DNA from: Siphonodentalium dalli
Taxonomy: Eukaryota; Mollusca; Scaphopoda; Gadilida; Siphonodentaliidae
DNA length: 64,000 bases
Direction: 5' to 3'
Assembly: GCA_032622095.1 (NCBI GenBank)
Contig: CP136069.1
Coordinates: 48,902,760 to 48,966,759 of the forward strand
Shown: positions 1 through 13,127 of the stretch, one piece after another
Position numbering within the stretch: the stretch's first letter is position 1
How the letters are laid out: the number at the start of each line of letters is the position of its first letter
The notes under the pieces: model-generated
Seen by the model: the letters and a program-made list of their open reading frames with translations, nothing else
Told to the model about the DNA's origin: nothing
Database searches by the model: none
Position numbers and translations under genes: made by a program

Positions 1-650
1 CCTGAATCTTTCACAAACTTTGTTGGATAATATAACGTTTTGCACATTATAAATGTTAATCAACCCAGATATAATAAATACTTTATATTCAAGTATATTT
101 TATTCGACATTTGTCTTATTTTATTGGTTTTCCTGATTATACTGAAATGTGCAGTTCAAAAACACCAAAAAGGTCAAAAAAATATATTTTCCACATGTTC
201 CGCCCTGGATACCTCAGTGTTCTGGAACCCCCACGGGAAAAGGATAATTGGAGATAGCGTCAAACTTTCTACCCTTTCGTGTGACACTACCCTCATCTGG
301 GGGCCGGTCTAATAGACATAGTCGATAATTACAAAAACTCGAGAACACTGTATACACAAGATTCTGCGAATTCAATAGCAGATGACATTAGTAAACTGTT
401 CACGACCACCGCTTATGAATCTTTTGGACATAACCGCGTTATCTGTAAACGCGATAACGACAAAGAAAAGCGAGAAAAAATACTTAGACGCAAACACCAC
501 CAACAGCATATTTAAAACAGAACAAACTATTAATAACTAGAGATATTCGAGTCGGGAATACAAAACAGTTTTGAGACACAGCGTGAGCAAGTACAAAAGA
601 AACTTTTGTAACCGCCTTAAAGCGTTAATCAACCAAAACAATATTGGAAA

Positions 651-1890
651 TTGCTGAGAACAAATAAGAAAACTACAACAAATGTAAATATTGATGACAT
701 GTTTGTATTTCTGAAGAAAAATAATACTGAAAATCCAACCGAGATACCTAACATATGTCAGCTACATGATTCAAATGATACACTTGATAAACCAATTTCT
801 GAAAATGAAATTATAGAAGCCGCATATGGAATGAAAAATGGGAAAAGTAATGGGAATGATAGTATCAGGAATCTTGATATTTTACTTCCGGTATATACAC
901 AATGGTTTAATATAATCATAGACACAGGTATAATACCAGATAGCTGGTTAACTGGAATTGTTATTCCAGTCTACAAAAATAAAGGGGACCTTTCTCTCCC
1001 AGAAAATTATCGACCTATTACTATTATGAGCTGTCTTGGGAAGCTTTTTTCTAGAATTTTAAATAACAGATTGAATGAATATGCAGTATCCGAAGAAATT
1101 ATTGATACAATCAAGCCGGATTTAGGAAAGGAGTTTCAACAATGGACCACATACATGTAATGTCTTTAGATTTTCTTTCAAGTTTGTACAACCAGTCCAA
1201 AAAGAAATTATTCTGCATGTTTATCGATTTTAAGCAGGCGTTTGACACGGTATGGAAACATGGACTTTGGCAGAAAATGATAACTTCTGGCATAACAGGT
1301 CGATGTTTACAATTTATAATGAATATGTATAGTCGTGTCAAATCCTTGGTTAAAATAGGTATTAATATTTCAGACACCTTTAAGTGTCACTCTGGGATTT
1401 TGCAGGGAGAGAACTTATCATCTTTTTTTATTTTCGTTGACATCAACGACCATGACGGTTTTCTATCAGCCAATAACGTCCAAGGACTCAGTACCATTCA
1501 AAATGCTCTTTCAAATAAACTTGATGTGTATACCAAATTACTTGTTTTATTATATGCAGATGACACCGTTATTCTTGCAGAATCAATGAAGGATATGACA
1601 AGAAGCATGAACATATTTTCGGATTATTGTTCATTATGGAGACTGACCATAAATACATCGAAAACCAAATAATGCTGCTTGGGTCGGGTAGGAAGCCGCG
1701 CACTCGACTAAATGTGAATGGACACGAAATCGAAATTGTAAATGAATATACCTACCTCGGAATTCCTATTACCAAAGCTAGTAATGTTAGTAAAGCCCGT
1801 AAATATATGCTCTCGAATGCAGATATGGCAATGTATAGTTTAATTTACAAATCGAGAGAATTTTGTATACTTATACTACAGCAAATATAA
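651..1890 (+). pseudogene. Reverse transcriptase of LINE copy 1, frameshifted
   Basis: Three overlapping pieces (651-1160, 1142-1672, 1627-1890) make up one reverse-transcriptase domain. Piece 1 has the fingers region with PDSWLTGIVIPVYKNKG and ENYRPITIMSCLGKLF, typical of LINE RT. Piece 2 has motif A (FIDFKQAFDTVW, about 1226-1260) and motif C with an intact YADD at 1553-1564, followed by TVILAES. Piece 3 carries the thumb segment with YTYLGIPI. The joins at about 1140 and 1650 need frame changes, so no full protein can be made. Further thumb sequence to about 2500 is broken by stops. It has no RNase H or integrase, which argues against an LTR element. Confidence 0.85.
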
Positions 1891-2498
1891 CTTTTCTCCA
1901 AACCCGTTAAACCGATTATCTTATATGGGTGTGATATTTGGGGTCACCAAGACGTACATGAACCTGAGAGACTGGAAATTAAATACCTGAAGTTTATTTT
2001 GAATTTGAAACCGAGCAAACCAGATGTCATGTATATGGAGAAACAGGCGTTTGTCCCCTCCGTGTTGATATTGATACTAGGATGATAACCTACTGGGCAA
2101 ATGTTGTTAACGCAGGGGAAAAAAAGATTAACGGAACTTTATATTCGTACTTATTACGCATAAATGTCACCCATGGATATCGCATGTTGAAAACATTTTA
2201 CTGAAAACTAATCATTATTACCGGTGGGACATACAAGTGTCGGAACGTATTGAATCATCTTGGTTGAGAGAATCCGTTAAAAGTTCGTTAGTCACACATT
2301 TATTTATAATACAGATTGGCACAAACGAGTAAATAATATGAGTAAATGCTTTTTTATATAAGGTTTTCACAACCGAATTTAGAGCCGAACGTTATTTAAA
2401 TAGCACGTCTATTAAGGGCTAGGTTCAGATGCAGAAGCCATCACTTACCCATTGAGACTAGTACATGGAATGAATCCAGAAACACTCAATTCTGTAAC

Positions 2499-2720
2499 TT
2501 GTGCAGCGGAGATAGAGTTGGAGACGAATACCACTATATCGTGAATTGTGACGACATTTGTTCACTGAGAAGACGATGTATACCTTTGTCGTTAACAAGT
2601 TCCCCTAACTTGATACAGTTTAAGATCATCATGGGAACAAAATACGCTGTTTTATTACACAAAATGTTTGATTTTATCAGAAATATAGAACATCTAACGG
2701 GTTCACCGCCAAGACAATAG
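2499..2720 (+). pseudogene. C-terminal Cys/His region of LINE copy 1
   Basis: This 73-codon piece contains GDEYHYIVNC, the GDE-x-H-x-C part of the C-terminal C-C-H-C region found after the RT in many animal LINEs; the first pair is CNLCSGD, starting just before the Met. A basic stretch and a leucine-rich tail follow, as in the family. It belongs with the RT fragments upstream and is not an independent gene. The family role is nucleic-acid binding, by analogy only. Confidence 0.75.
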
Positions 2721-2869
2721 CAATACAATATAGTAATGTTTATACATTTAATGACCGTCATCGTCATATATTGTTTATGTTATATTATTTGTGACCTCTC
2801 AGACTTGTCAATATTTTGACCTATTGAGAGTGAATAAAGAATTAAAATTGAAACTTAGACCACGCCATG

Positions 2870-5800
2870 AATCTCTACTCTCGAATACGGCCCAGTTATC
2901 ACAATTTAGTGGAAATATCAATGATTAATCCTTTTTTTACGGAATTAACAAAGGAATCGAAGTCAGACTGTCTTAACATTAATCCACAACTGAAAAGTTA
3001 ACATTTTCCCAAAAATCTATAGTTTGCCTGCAATCAAATACGCAAAATGGCGAAAGAAAATTGGTGAGCGCTAAAGACTCCGGACTTGAGTTTAACGTAA
3101 GTACGCACTCAAGATAAGACTGACCGCATAAAACAGAATGAATGCCGGATCAATGTATTGAATTCAAACAATTAATAATACATATTAAATTTCAGCAGAT
3201 TCAGTCATACTGTATGGAGTCATTGCCGTATATAATTTGGTCGCCGATAAATATACTATTGAATTTTGACGGCATCAACTTTGAATCACGAATTGTTTTA
3301 ACTTAGACCATTTTCACGGGCACGTAAAACAACGGTGATTCACTGTACGACTGATGAAACGGTATGAGACCATCGGATTTCGACGGTCCGACACAGTTAA
3401 ACCAACCGTATTTTCTAACAGTACATATATAACATGTATAATTTATGTTGTAACAAGTATATGTCCAACCAACTAAATGTACGGTGAACAGTTTTCCCTG
3501 AGGTTACTGGGCATTAGCAATGCATAATGGCCAGAGTTTGGCAAACAAGAACAGGTGTTTTCACCAAATGGTTTCCAAGGAAACGATGTACATTTTCAAG
3601 CTTCGGATCATATTCCAAATTACTTAAATCATGTGATATACATGGGTGCCAACTGTGTTGCTTTTACCATAACATTGACGATTTTGTCCTCTATCCACCC
3701 CACTAATGGTGTGGTTGTTGTTTATTGGGAAGAGCAATTTCTCATTTTAGGGGTGGACATTGGCCCGGTCACATGCTTCGTAACCAGCTCACACACGTAA
3801 TAATCATCCTATGGATATGATAAGCATATGTATGGCTCAAAACAAAGGCTGTGATTTATCGAATGTAACCCAATATCAATATGACGCAACTTGCAATTGA
3901 GAAAAGTTCCTCATTCTGACAAATAAAAGAACGTGAAGTGATAAAAACAGCATGTTTTACAGTGAATTTGAGCTTTCACAGTGACCTTGAACCTTGAGAT
4001 CAGTACTGGCGGTACAGCTAGAGACTCGTCCGATCGCCCATGGATACAGATCCAGCTATGGGGGGGGGGGTGCAGTCGGCGGGTGTTATTTTCGGCGTTT
4101 CTGTGTACATTCATAGCGAATTCGACAGCAGCGTGTGGGTTTTTATATTCACTTCTGCTACAGCTAGCGACTTGTCCGATCGCCCATGGATACATATGGG
4201 CTTCGGTGAATGACATGATATCCATTTCCGTTGTCAGGCCGCTATTGGAGGTGCGGTCGGTGCCTTTTTTGATTTTGCCTACCTCACGAGACCGCATCAA
4301 TTATGCCGTCGCTATTTGCTGACGAACCCACCTTGGAGAAAAACTTGCTACGCCAATGCACTGCGGAAAGACATCACCAGACCGTTTGCATGACCATTTA
4401 CATAATTAATAGCGCCTATACGTATATGTTCGTCCCGGTGTTCTAACGAGGCTATATCTCAAAAACTAAACGAATGTGGGTACAGGCTGACAATCATTCA
4501 GGTCAAACGAGACAAATAATCCACTGCAGAGCAGATTATTAATTTTGAAAATATCATTTACATACACAATATTTTCATCCAGAATGTGTTTATCAATGGA
4601 TCCAGGTGGGTGGAAACCAAATCACATAATAATTTATGTGGATGTAATCAAATTTCCAACCCAAATTGTGGGAGGGGCGAACTGAATTGTTCACTCACTG
4701 GAGCCCCAGTTGGACTTTCCAACCCAAGGGTGTGACGTATTGGGCCAGTCGAAAATTCATATATTCGTGTAATATGTATTGTTATTTAAATCTTGACGTT
4801 CACACAAGTCATCACATATAATTATGGATAGACTAAGTGCAGGTCGTCCTTTTTATACGGATTTAAAATCTATAATTTAATTTCCTGTTATGAGAAAATT
4901 CAAAACAATTCTTGAAAACGTCATGGTATGGGGTTTAAAATATGTTAGGTAGCGAAACCCGAAACACAAATATGTGTTTCTATTATCTGAGGGATCTGTC
5001 GACTAAATTTTTCTAGCATAATTTCAGGATTCACGTCACCGCGGTTTTTTACAGATTCCATGTACATGTATGTGCTGAAAATCCGATGCGACGGAACCAT
5101 TTCGCCTTTAAATGTGTACGAACAATGAGCCATTACATATACACAAGTGATAGTTTAACTGTGCCAATTATATTTCTTTAGTATTATTATATATTAATTG
5201 TTCATGTAGCTTTGGACTAGCTGATAACCATGACTCACTCGACGGTTTGTCCCTTGATGGTTACACTTTGAGGTTAAAACATGATGTTCGTATTGTCCCT
5301 TGCGGTACTAATAACTGCTTGAATAATGCTTAATTTCACACAACAATCCAATCGCCAAATAGCGTGTCTTGGCTTTATGAGGGGATGTTTCATTTGTATG
5401 ATAATTTTGAGTTACATTTATGTTTGCATGAATAAGGCAATAAAGTGATGAATAAAGCAGTCATAAATATTCCAGCCATTTTAAAACTTGTAAAAATTAA
5501 GCAGGATGATCAATGTGGTCGATGTAATTCCACGGAAACCATAGTATACATATTCTGGAAATATATATATGATTTATTGGCGTGAGAAAATGCCTTTCGA
5601 ACAGGGTGTCTAACTACACACTTTTCATTATAAACAGTATCTTTATCGAACACAGTAAACTCAGATAAATTACGCATGGCATCATTAACGGCATAACTGA
5701 GGTTTCGTTATGAATATGAGAAATACTACGCAAGAACAGCTTGAATATCACCATTTTTTAAATCTAGATGGCAACACCTTATTCATATTTTAAATCAATA

Positions 5801-6598
5801 ATAATCCATATTTACTAAAATATAACTTTCACGCAACATTCATGGAGACTCATTCATATACTGCTAAACTAACTACATACGATAATAAATATAAACGACA
5901 ATACGTGAATCATCATATCATTCTTATGTATATATATTTATAATATTTCCATTCAATTTAGGGTCGTGTCCACCATCTCTTCCCATATCTGACCCACTGT
6001 TTCATTGACCAACAGACATGACATGAACATTCTAAATCACAGACAAATATTTGTGGGTAATTGCCTTTCTAACTGAAAATAATCATTAAATTTCACGAAT
6101 TGAGAATAACTAAGTCTCCCCGCCAGCTTCAGCTATGATATCACGGATATATGAACTGCACTTTTAAACAATATCGATTGTACATAAGTTATTGGCACCT
6201 GAACACAGTGAAAATTGAATTTTTTGTCATGTCATCACATTAAATTAAATGAGGTTATACTTCGAAACTGGTTGTCACAATCAACGATTTACCAAGTTTC
6301 AAAAAGAAATTACTTACATATTTTGAGAAAATTCATTTTGAAATAAAAGGAGATTTTGGCAAAACGTGCGTCTGACCCTGAAACCCACTCCGTCGCATCA
6401 TATACATGTAGATTGAATACCTTGACAATATAATTGTGTTAATGTCGATGTTAATGGCGATAATTGGTTTGTGTTTCTTGCCTTGTTGAATCGCTTACAC
6501 ACATTAATTTCACATACGTTTATATATATGTCCCAAATACTGTGTGTGCATGTACGGTTTATTGGGATCAAACAGATGCAAAAAAATAACACGAGAAT
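2870..6598. other. Non-coding stretch, no gene recognised
   Basis: Short open frames here have no recognisable domain. A 10-bp G run starts at about 4062, and there is one short direct duplication (listed separately). The minus-strand frame at 4945-5133 has no family signature or convincing splice pair. I read this as intergenic or intronic; the minus-strand gene starting at 6904 would have its first intron here. Confidence 0.6.
4013..4195 (+). repeat. Short direct duplication around a CGATCGCCCATGGATACA core
   Basis: About 37 bp at 4013-4050 recurs at 4160-4195. Both copies share an ACAGCTAG start, a TGTCCGATCGCC-type middle and CATGGATACA. A G run separates them. No coding role is apparent. 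Confidence 0.6.
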
Positions 6599-6613
6599 TC
6601 AGACGGTTCTTAC

Positions 6614-6904
6614 CTTAGTGTCTGTGACATCTTGCATCACCCACTCCTTTGGTGCCGCTCCAGTGATCAATTCAGGATCGTCTGGATTCATCAGAGCGCA
6701 TATTTTTGTCTTGACATTGAACCCGATCGCTGTACAATCCATATGTCTTGTACACATCTTCCGACATCTCATAATGTTTGACAGCTTTGATTCAGTTAGA
6801 AAACCATGTTCCTTGGAGTGGAAAGGATCAACACTTGCGTCTACAACATTGAGCAGGAGACCACACAAAAACAGGAATTTAAACTGTTTCCAGAACCAAC
6901 GCAT
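6614..6904 (-). CDS. First coding exon of a secreted PAN/apple-like protein
   Basis: The exon starts at Met 6904 (context cacaATGC) and runs 97 codons to a strong donor, AAG|GTAAGAA, just below 6614, phase 0. Residues 1-23 look like a signal peptide: basic RWFWKQFKF, then hydrophobic LFLCGLLLNVV, then DAS as a likely cleavage site. After it comes a cysteine pattern MRCRKMC-x4-C and then KICALM, like the helix-plus-hairpin core of PAN/apple domains, which bind protein or carbohydrate in secreted proteins. The domain is incomplete here, so at least one more exon should follow at lower coordinates or outside the window. The frame is open upstream of the Met, but the signal peptide favours this start. 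A plain unrelated secreted Cys-rich protein remains possible. Confidence 0.6.
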
Positions 6905-7630
6905 TGTGTGCACTTTAATTTTCCTCACGTTTGGCGGTTTGCGTGCCAACATCTTCTTCGAGTCGCATAGGTCATCAATACAATTGTCACTGTATCCGAA
7001 TGGCGACTGCAATCGAACCTCTGGTAATGTTGACGAGAATTGTTAAAGGAGCACCTTCTCCGAAGGGCGCTCTGAGCTAACTGAAAAATCACACACAATA
7101 GTGCTACTACGTATGCCATTAAGAACATCCCGGGGGCTTTACTGGACTGCCGGTTTCGTTATAGAACGTTTCGCGAAGTTCCACTATGACACCAGAGCGG
7201 AACGGATAACGGATACGGAGAATAGAATAATGGTTATAGTGTTTAAAAGTATATGACATTCTATATCATTTGAGGTGATTAGTGATCTTGAAATTAATTA
7301 GCATTCCGTTGGTTAAAGGGATACTGTACTCAGGTGTTGTTGTTGGTTTATGTAGTCTCGGAGTCATCGAATAAGGTAACCAGACTTCTTTTATTGGAAA
7401 GTCTGTTGAGTACGAAGTAATGTTACGGGTGGCAGATTAGCCGGAATGCGAAAATACAAATTGTCGTTATCGAGTAATTTTTGTTCAGTTTTACTGCGCA
7501 TGCCAGAATGATTAGCACGTTGTTTATATTCTCCTGACAAAATTTTTGAAAAATCGTGAAATACTGAATATTTCGAATACATATATGGATTTATTTTGAC
7601 TAATCCGTGGCTTTTTCATATATCTAAGGT
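6905..7630. other. Upstream region between the PAN-type exon and LINE copy 2
   Basis: No gene seen. It would hold the 5' UTR and promoter of the minus-strand exon starting at 6904, but I cannot place a TATA box or initiator with confidence. Confidence 0.45.
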
Positions 7631-8470
7631 ATGGACAATAAACAAACAGTGAAATGTGGTCGAAATTCAGAAAGAGACACGCCGAAACCAAGTGAGAAAA
7701 ACTACCGTTCTGATCAAACTAAGATGGCGGACGCTGACACTCCGGTGAAATCGGACATTTCATGTCAGCTGGAAAAGCTCAAACAAACTATTACTGATGT
7801 AAAGACAGGACAGGATAGTTTACGGAGTGCTATGGACACCAAATTACACAAAATGAACAATGATTGGAAAAAAACTCTCGACGAAAATTTCAAAAGTTTA
7901 TCTGACGATCATCTGACTATGGAAATCAACATTGAACGGTGGCGAATTGACGCTGTTGGTATGGAGCTGAATGAGGTCAAGCAGAAAATCACGCAAATGA
8001 GTATTGCTAGTCGAGACGTTTCGTCGAATTTGGCTTCACCTCAACAGGCCGATGACGGTGAATGTTCGGTCATCATCACAAACATTCGACCGATGATGAT
8101 GACGAGGAACTTTAATACAGACATGATTGAAGACATGCTTGTCGCCATGAAGCTGACAGATAAGGGAATTCGAATTCAGGAGGTTCGTAGGTTGAAGAAA
8201 ATGCGAATGGACAAACCAGGATTGGTTAAAGTTAAATTATGAAGCCTTCAGTAGAAAATTCTGAAGTTGAGAAGTAAGCAGACCTTGTCTCAGTCTTCAA
8301 GACACCAGGATTCTTATGTGAGGAGTAGTAAACCCCACATCGAACGACTCATTGAAACCAACGCGCGGACAATTCTGAGCCAGATTCCACAAGGGAAAGA
8401 CTATTACCTTTCTGGGCGTGGCAGGATTGTCAAGAAATGTTCCAGGAACTATGTTAATACTGGCACATAG
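7631..8470 (+). pseudogene. LINE ORF1 (L1-ORF1p-like), split by a stop
   Basis: The first 203 codons (7631-8242) start at an ATG. They hold a charged N-terminus, a heptad-rich coiled coil at about residues 45-125, then an RRM-like start with CSVIITNIRP and EVRRLKKMR. After a stop at about 8242 a second open piece (8267-8470) continues the same domain with QTLSQSS, YVRSSKPH and the ending GRIVKK, common at the end of LINE ORF1 products. The family forms trimeric RNA-binding particles with the LINE RNA. The break prevents a full product. Confidence 0.75.
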
Positions 8471-8476
8471 GAGAAC

Positions 8477-9358
8477 GTGACATGTGATGAACCCATATAC
8501 AGTATTAAAATCGGACACATTCATATCAATGACTGGCCCAAAGGCAGCAGGGTGCTCAAAACAGAACTTATACAAATTCAATATTATGACATTTTGTGTG
8601 TTGTAGAAACTCATTTGTATCTAAAGGAGGCTATACATATTTCAGGATATAACTGGTTTGGAAATAACAAAAAAATCGTGCCAAAATCATCCGGTGGTGT
8701 TGGATTCTTAATTAAAAATGAAATCATGAAAATTTTAATGTGGGAAATTTTTGATCAATCAAGAGATGGATTCTTGTGTTTACAACTGCGGTCAAAAGTT
8801 TGTGATTATGGTTTTACAGTCTGTGCGTGCTATCTTCCACCTGAATCCTCCCCATGTGGCAGGGACGCGGATGCTTTTTTCGGTCATGCCTTATCAATAA
8901 TATACTTATACTTATACTCAGAATCAGACCCCATTTTAATATGTGGTGATTTCAATACAAACATTAGTGACTTAGCTGACTTTAACACTGATTATGATAT
9001 AATACTACCAATAGTTAGCATTGACTCTACTGTCAATCAGCATGAAAAAGCCTTTTTGGAGTTTCTAAATGAATCCAAATTTTTTTGTTTAAATGGGAGG
9101 CTAAATCCCAAAAATGATAACTATACTTCAGTTAGTACAAATGGGTCAGCTGTTGTCGACTATTTATATGTACCGCACGAGGAATTTGCCGGGTTCACGG
9201 ACTTTCGGGTTACTACTCAATCATCACTGATTATCAATCACCGACTGCAAGGCTATTATAGCCACGGCTGTAAACCCCCGGTCATAGTTTCATGGGCGTC
9301 ACAGTTGAAATTAATCCTGTTACCCAACAACAAACAACAATTGAATCAGCTGACTTGA
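8477..9358 (+). pseudogene. APE-type endonuclease domain of LINE copy 2
   Basis: This is the N-terminal part of ORF2, 293 codons open. Family motifs appear in order: the CVVETHL metal-binding glutamate segment, SSGGVGFLIKN, ICGDFNTNIS, and VVDYLYV near the C-terminus. The final 'SDH' motif, which carries the catalytic aspartate and histidine in APE-type nucleases, reads INH here (in IINHRL). The expected aspartate is therefore missing, and nicking activity is unlikely. The frame then ends and translation would have to shift into the frame starting at about 9292. Confidence 0.82.
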
Positions 9359-11847
9359 ACTTGTCAAAACTAAAAAAGCCTTTGCCAGAAAATTTCTTGT
9401 CGTCGAACTTAAAATTAAACGCCCATGCTTCACTCGTTTCGGAAATCAAAGACATGGTAGAGTCTCAGGAAACGGTGGATGAAATTTATGAACGCTTCTC
9501 GGGGACTATAATACAAGAATTGCAAAAAAAAGTCCCATATTTCAATAAATTTTCAAAATCGAAGAAAGTGTTTAAATATCATAAACCATTTTGGAACGGG
9601 GAATTGACCGAATTGTGGCATAACATGAATAACTGTAAGAAAAAGTTTTTGCACATTACAAATAAATCACGTGAGAGACAATTAGCCCTCTCTCGTTTTA
9701 AACTGTTTAATAAGAAATTACGATATTCTGATCGCCAATATAAAAGGGAACTAATTCTAAATATTGAAGTCGATTGTAAGAATCCGAACTCATTCTGGGA
9801 ATCGATTAAAATATTTGGGCCAAAAAGTAATTTTAAAATCCCTCTAAAGTTTATAAGTCACATGGACCAATTAGTAATGACAATGATACAATTCTGGGAA
9901 CATGGGAACATGAATTTCAAAAATTATATAACCCTGATCAGTCTATGAGTAATTTTGACGAAAACTTCAAAAACGAAGCACTGAAAGAAATACAGTTTTT
10001 TAGAATACAAGTTACTGGAACCGCTCTACCACGAGAACCATATATTGATCCGCACTGTTACTGTCGAAGAAATTGAAAGCTCCCTTTCAAATGCAAAAAG
10101 CGGTACATCTTCCGGACCAGACCATATACCATATGAGTGTTTAAAATATGATGCGATTAAACCTGTATTACAATCTCTGTTCAATTTAATTTATCACACA
10201 GGTATTTTCCAATCGATCTGGAGACAATCTTTGATATGTCCCATTCCAAAAGACAAAACACTGGATCCTGGAATCCCATTGAACTACCGTGGAATCTCTC
10301 TAATCCCTACAAGTAGTAAACTATATAGTAATATACTTAACAACAGAATAATGGAATATTTTGAGATGCATGAAATACTGAATGAGGAACACAATGGTTT
10401 TATACCAGGGAGGTCGTGTTTGGACAATATTTATGCTGTCGAGCCTTATAAATGGGAAGAAACAGTTATTCACAACATTTATTGACTTCCGTAAAGCGTT
10501 TGACTGTGTTGACATGGACATGTTACTGTTCAAGCTACTTAAATGTGGTGTGGATGGTAATATGTACAAATCAATAAGAAGTATGTATCAGAACAGCACT
10601 TACTCACGCGTACGCATAAATGGACTCATATCTGACATATTTGCTTGAAACTTTGTGGTGAAACAGGGTAATATTATTTCCACAACGCTCTTTAATTTGT
10701 ATGTTAATGATCTTATTCGTGAACTTAAAGATTTAAACATTGGGGTTGATTTAGGTGAACGTACGATTTCCTCACTTGCTTATGCCAATGATTTTGTTTT
10801 GGTAACTTAGAATAAAACTGATATGCAGGCTATGTTAAAGACAGTCGACAATTGGTGCTGCAAGTGGCTTAATTATGACTATCAATATAGATAAAACTAA
10901 ACTCGTTCATTTCAGACGTAAATCTGAAGATTTGACACCCTACATATTTGTTTTTAATAATAGTGCTATACAAATTGAACAAAAATACAAGCATCTTGGT
11001 ATAATTTTTCATGAAAATGGATATTTCGGCATTACTGCAGATACTCTGGCAAAGTGGGCAGGTAGAGCTTTAGGGGCAGTAATATAACAAAATCCACACG
11101 TATACAGATATAGGTTTTAAGACATATGATAATCTCTTTCTTAACTGTGTAAGTCCGATATTGGACTATGCTTCAGCGGTTTGGGGCTATAAGAAATATC
11201 ATTGTATAGATATGATTCAATACATAGCTTTCAGGTATGTTTAGGTGTACATAGGTTTTGTCCGCTTTTGACTATATATGATGAAATCGGTATTGAGACA
11301 AGCAGAATGCGACGTTTGGTGAACATGGCCAGACTTTGGAATCATTTAATAAAACGACCTGACAATAGACTTGTGAAAATTGTTTTTCTATGGGATTTGA
11401 TGGAAAATTCAAATAGTTGGAGTGCATCCTTTGGTAAAATACTTGCTAATGTAAACATGACACAGAATTATCAATATCTACAAACATGCTGTTTGAATGT
11501 TTTTTCAACACAGACTCTCACGAGAACAAGAAGAAACCAGGCTACAACATGTAAACTATGTCCCGAAATTACGCACATACAAAAAAAATTAAAATGACTT
11601 ATGCAACTGAGAAATATGATTTCCATCGTGTATATATGTAGGGTAGAAGGTGTGCAGCGGAATTGTTTTAAAACGCTTAATGAGGCGCCCCATTCGTGAA
11701 TTAAAAAACAATCAATTTCAAACTATCGATTTGAAGGGGGAAATCATTATCCTCTACAACAAATGTTATAGTACTATAACAATGCCTGTTCTCCCTCACA
11801 ATATGAGAGATATCTTCAAATCATATACATCAGAAAAAAGGTTTTGA
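9292..11847 (+). pseudogene. Reverse transcriptase and C-terminus of LINE copy 2
   Basis: Fragments at 9292-9948, 10045-10485, 10382-10648, 10875-11087 and 11202-11847 form one RT-bearing region. The linker is basic. The fingers carry SGPDHIPYECL, ICPIPKDK and NYRGISLIPTSSKLYS. Motif A is FIDFRKAFDCVD, after a frameshift near 10430. Motif C reads YAND at 10781-10792, with AAT replacing the first catalytic aspartate codon, and a stop follows seven codons later. The thumb (KHLGIIF) and C-terminal TCKLC piece survive. The damage makes it inactive. Confidence 0.85.
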
Positions 11848-11870
11848 ACAAAACAACCAGTTTGTTTAAG

Positions 11871-13127
11871 GTATGTCGATATATAGTTTAATACAAAATA
11901 TTGAAACACACACCATTATCTGGACTATGAACCGAACCAGGGTTTGCGCTCCGTCAACCATCTGAAATCATGACTGTCTGCGAGAAATTAAATCAAACAT
12001 TTTTCACTGCGTATTTTTTTTTATGAACCATTTGCCTAGTCTAAAACATTCAGTGTGTTTTTGTTTGCAATAGTTCCTGTCAAAGGCTCTACCGACATAC
12101 ATAAACAATTCTCATTTTATTTTAAAGCCACTTTTTACATACGTGTAGTTGGAAAATATATCTCATATTGTGAGGGTAAATAGTTGCTATAGTACTACGT
12201 TATATATTGGTTATAATGGATAATGATTTTTTCCTTCGACTTAATAGTTTGATTTTTTTAAACGCCTTCTTAGCCATTACATGACATAGCTTCTTGACAT
12301 TATGGGAACACCCTGTGCCAATGTATTCTCCCTTTGGGAGACTCGCATATACCAGTGAACGCACTTGGGCATGGTCTGTAATGCTGCACCAGCGAAACTC
12401 CCGTCATGAAAGCGTTAAGTGTGCGCGGGGATGGCTTGTTTCATCATTGATATCCATAGTAAATTGTTCAATAATTAAATATCCCGTGTGAAGTATTCTA
12501 CGAAGACACATCTTCAAACTAGTGTTTTCATTGAACAAATAGAGTGTTAAAAGTGACAGCATCTGTTTATTTTATCTGACATGATACCCTTGTGCAATTT
12601 TGCATATTTCTTCCAAAACAAAAACAGTTCTTGTTTTCAAGACAAAAATTATTCTTCTGAAAACGTTAATCTACTGTAAGAACCTGGAAGAACTACCCAG
12701 CGGTTGTACTCGATACTTTGAACTGTTGTGATGTGTGCGGGATTCATCTAAGCAAATATAAGTAATACTAAAAGCCGCCATTAGTTTCTGACTCAATACT
12801 TATCTCCCGTTGCGGTTCACCAGTACCATTACGTCAGAAAAATTGTACTTCACTATGAACACAGTTCGGTGGCTTCAAGTGTTTTGAATTTACAGCTGTA
12901 AGGAACTGAGTTTTTTTTTGTGAGGGTGGATAAATGGGTCCGCCAGCGCCATCTTCAGCCACAACACATAATTCATAATTAATTTAGCCAATGTTCCGTT
13001 ACTAGGCAAAATCAATAAACAAAAGCATTCGTATCACAGAGGCTTCGCGAAAATCAACAAATTCATACTGAAGTATATAATAGGTAGAAACAAATCACAA
13101 AAGCTTCGATTTAAGAACGCTCGATCG
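11871..13127. other. Non-coding stretch after LINE copy 2
   Basis: Nothing recognisable. The open frame at 12294-12491 has no domain. A CTGTGCCAATGTATTCTC segment near 12313 resembles part of the hairpin element at 16256-16640 but is isolated. Confidence 0.5.

Larger units (their letters stand above)
320..2850 (+). mobile_element. Decayed non-LTR retrotransposon (LINE), copy 1
   Basis: A 5'-truncated LINE. Reverse-transcriptase fragments in three frames are followed by the C-terminal cysteine/histidine region and a 3' end with AATAAA at 2833-2838. No endonuclease reading frame survives upstream. The APE-type architecture is inferred from similarity to the copy at 7631-11870; the clade (jockey/CR1-like) is not resolved. 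Stops and frameshifts make it inactive. The 5' boundary is approximate, because sequence before 650 is broken in all frames. Confidence 0.85.
7631..11870 (+). mobile_element. Near full-length but dead LINE, copy 2
   Basis: The order is ORF1 (coiled coil plus RNA-binding region), APE-type endonuclease, linker, reverse transcriptase, then a broken C-terminal region. This is the two-ORF layout of animal APE-type LINEs. Each part is split by stops or frameshifts, and at least two catalytic motifs are changed. The 5' UTR is not defined and the 3' end is approximate; no clear target-site duplication was found. Confidence 0.88.

Noticed and set aside
4945-5133. Minus-strand 62-codon frame as the next exon of the PAN gene
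   Set aside because: No cysteine pattern completing the domain, and no clear acceptor in the required phase.
6471-7046. 191-codon plus-strand frame
   Set aside because: It is the antisense shadow of the PAN-type exon, which has a signal peptide, cysteine pattern and donor.
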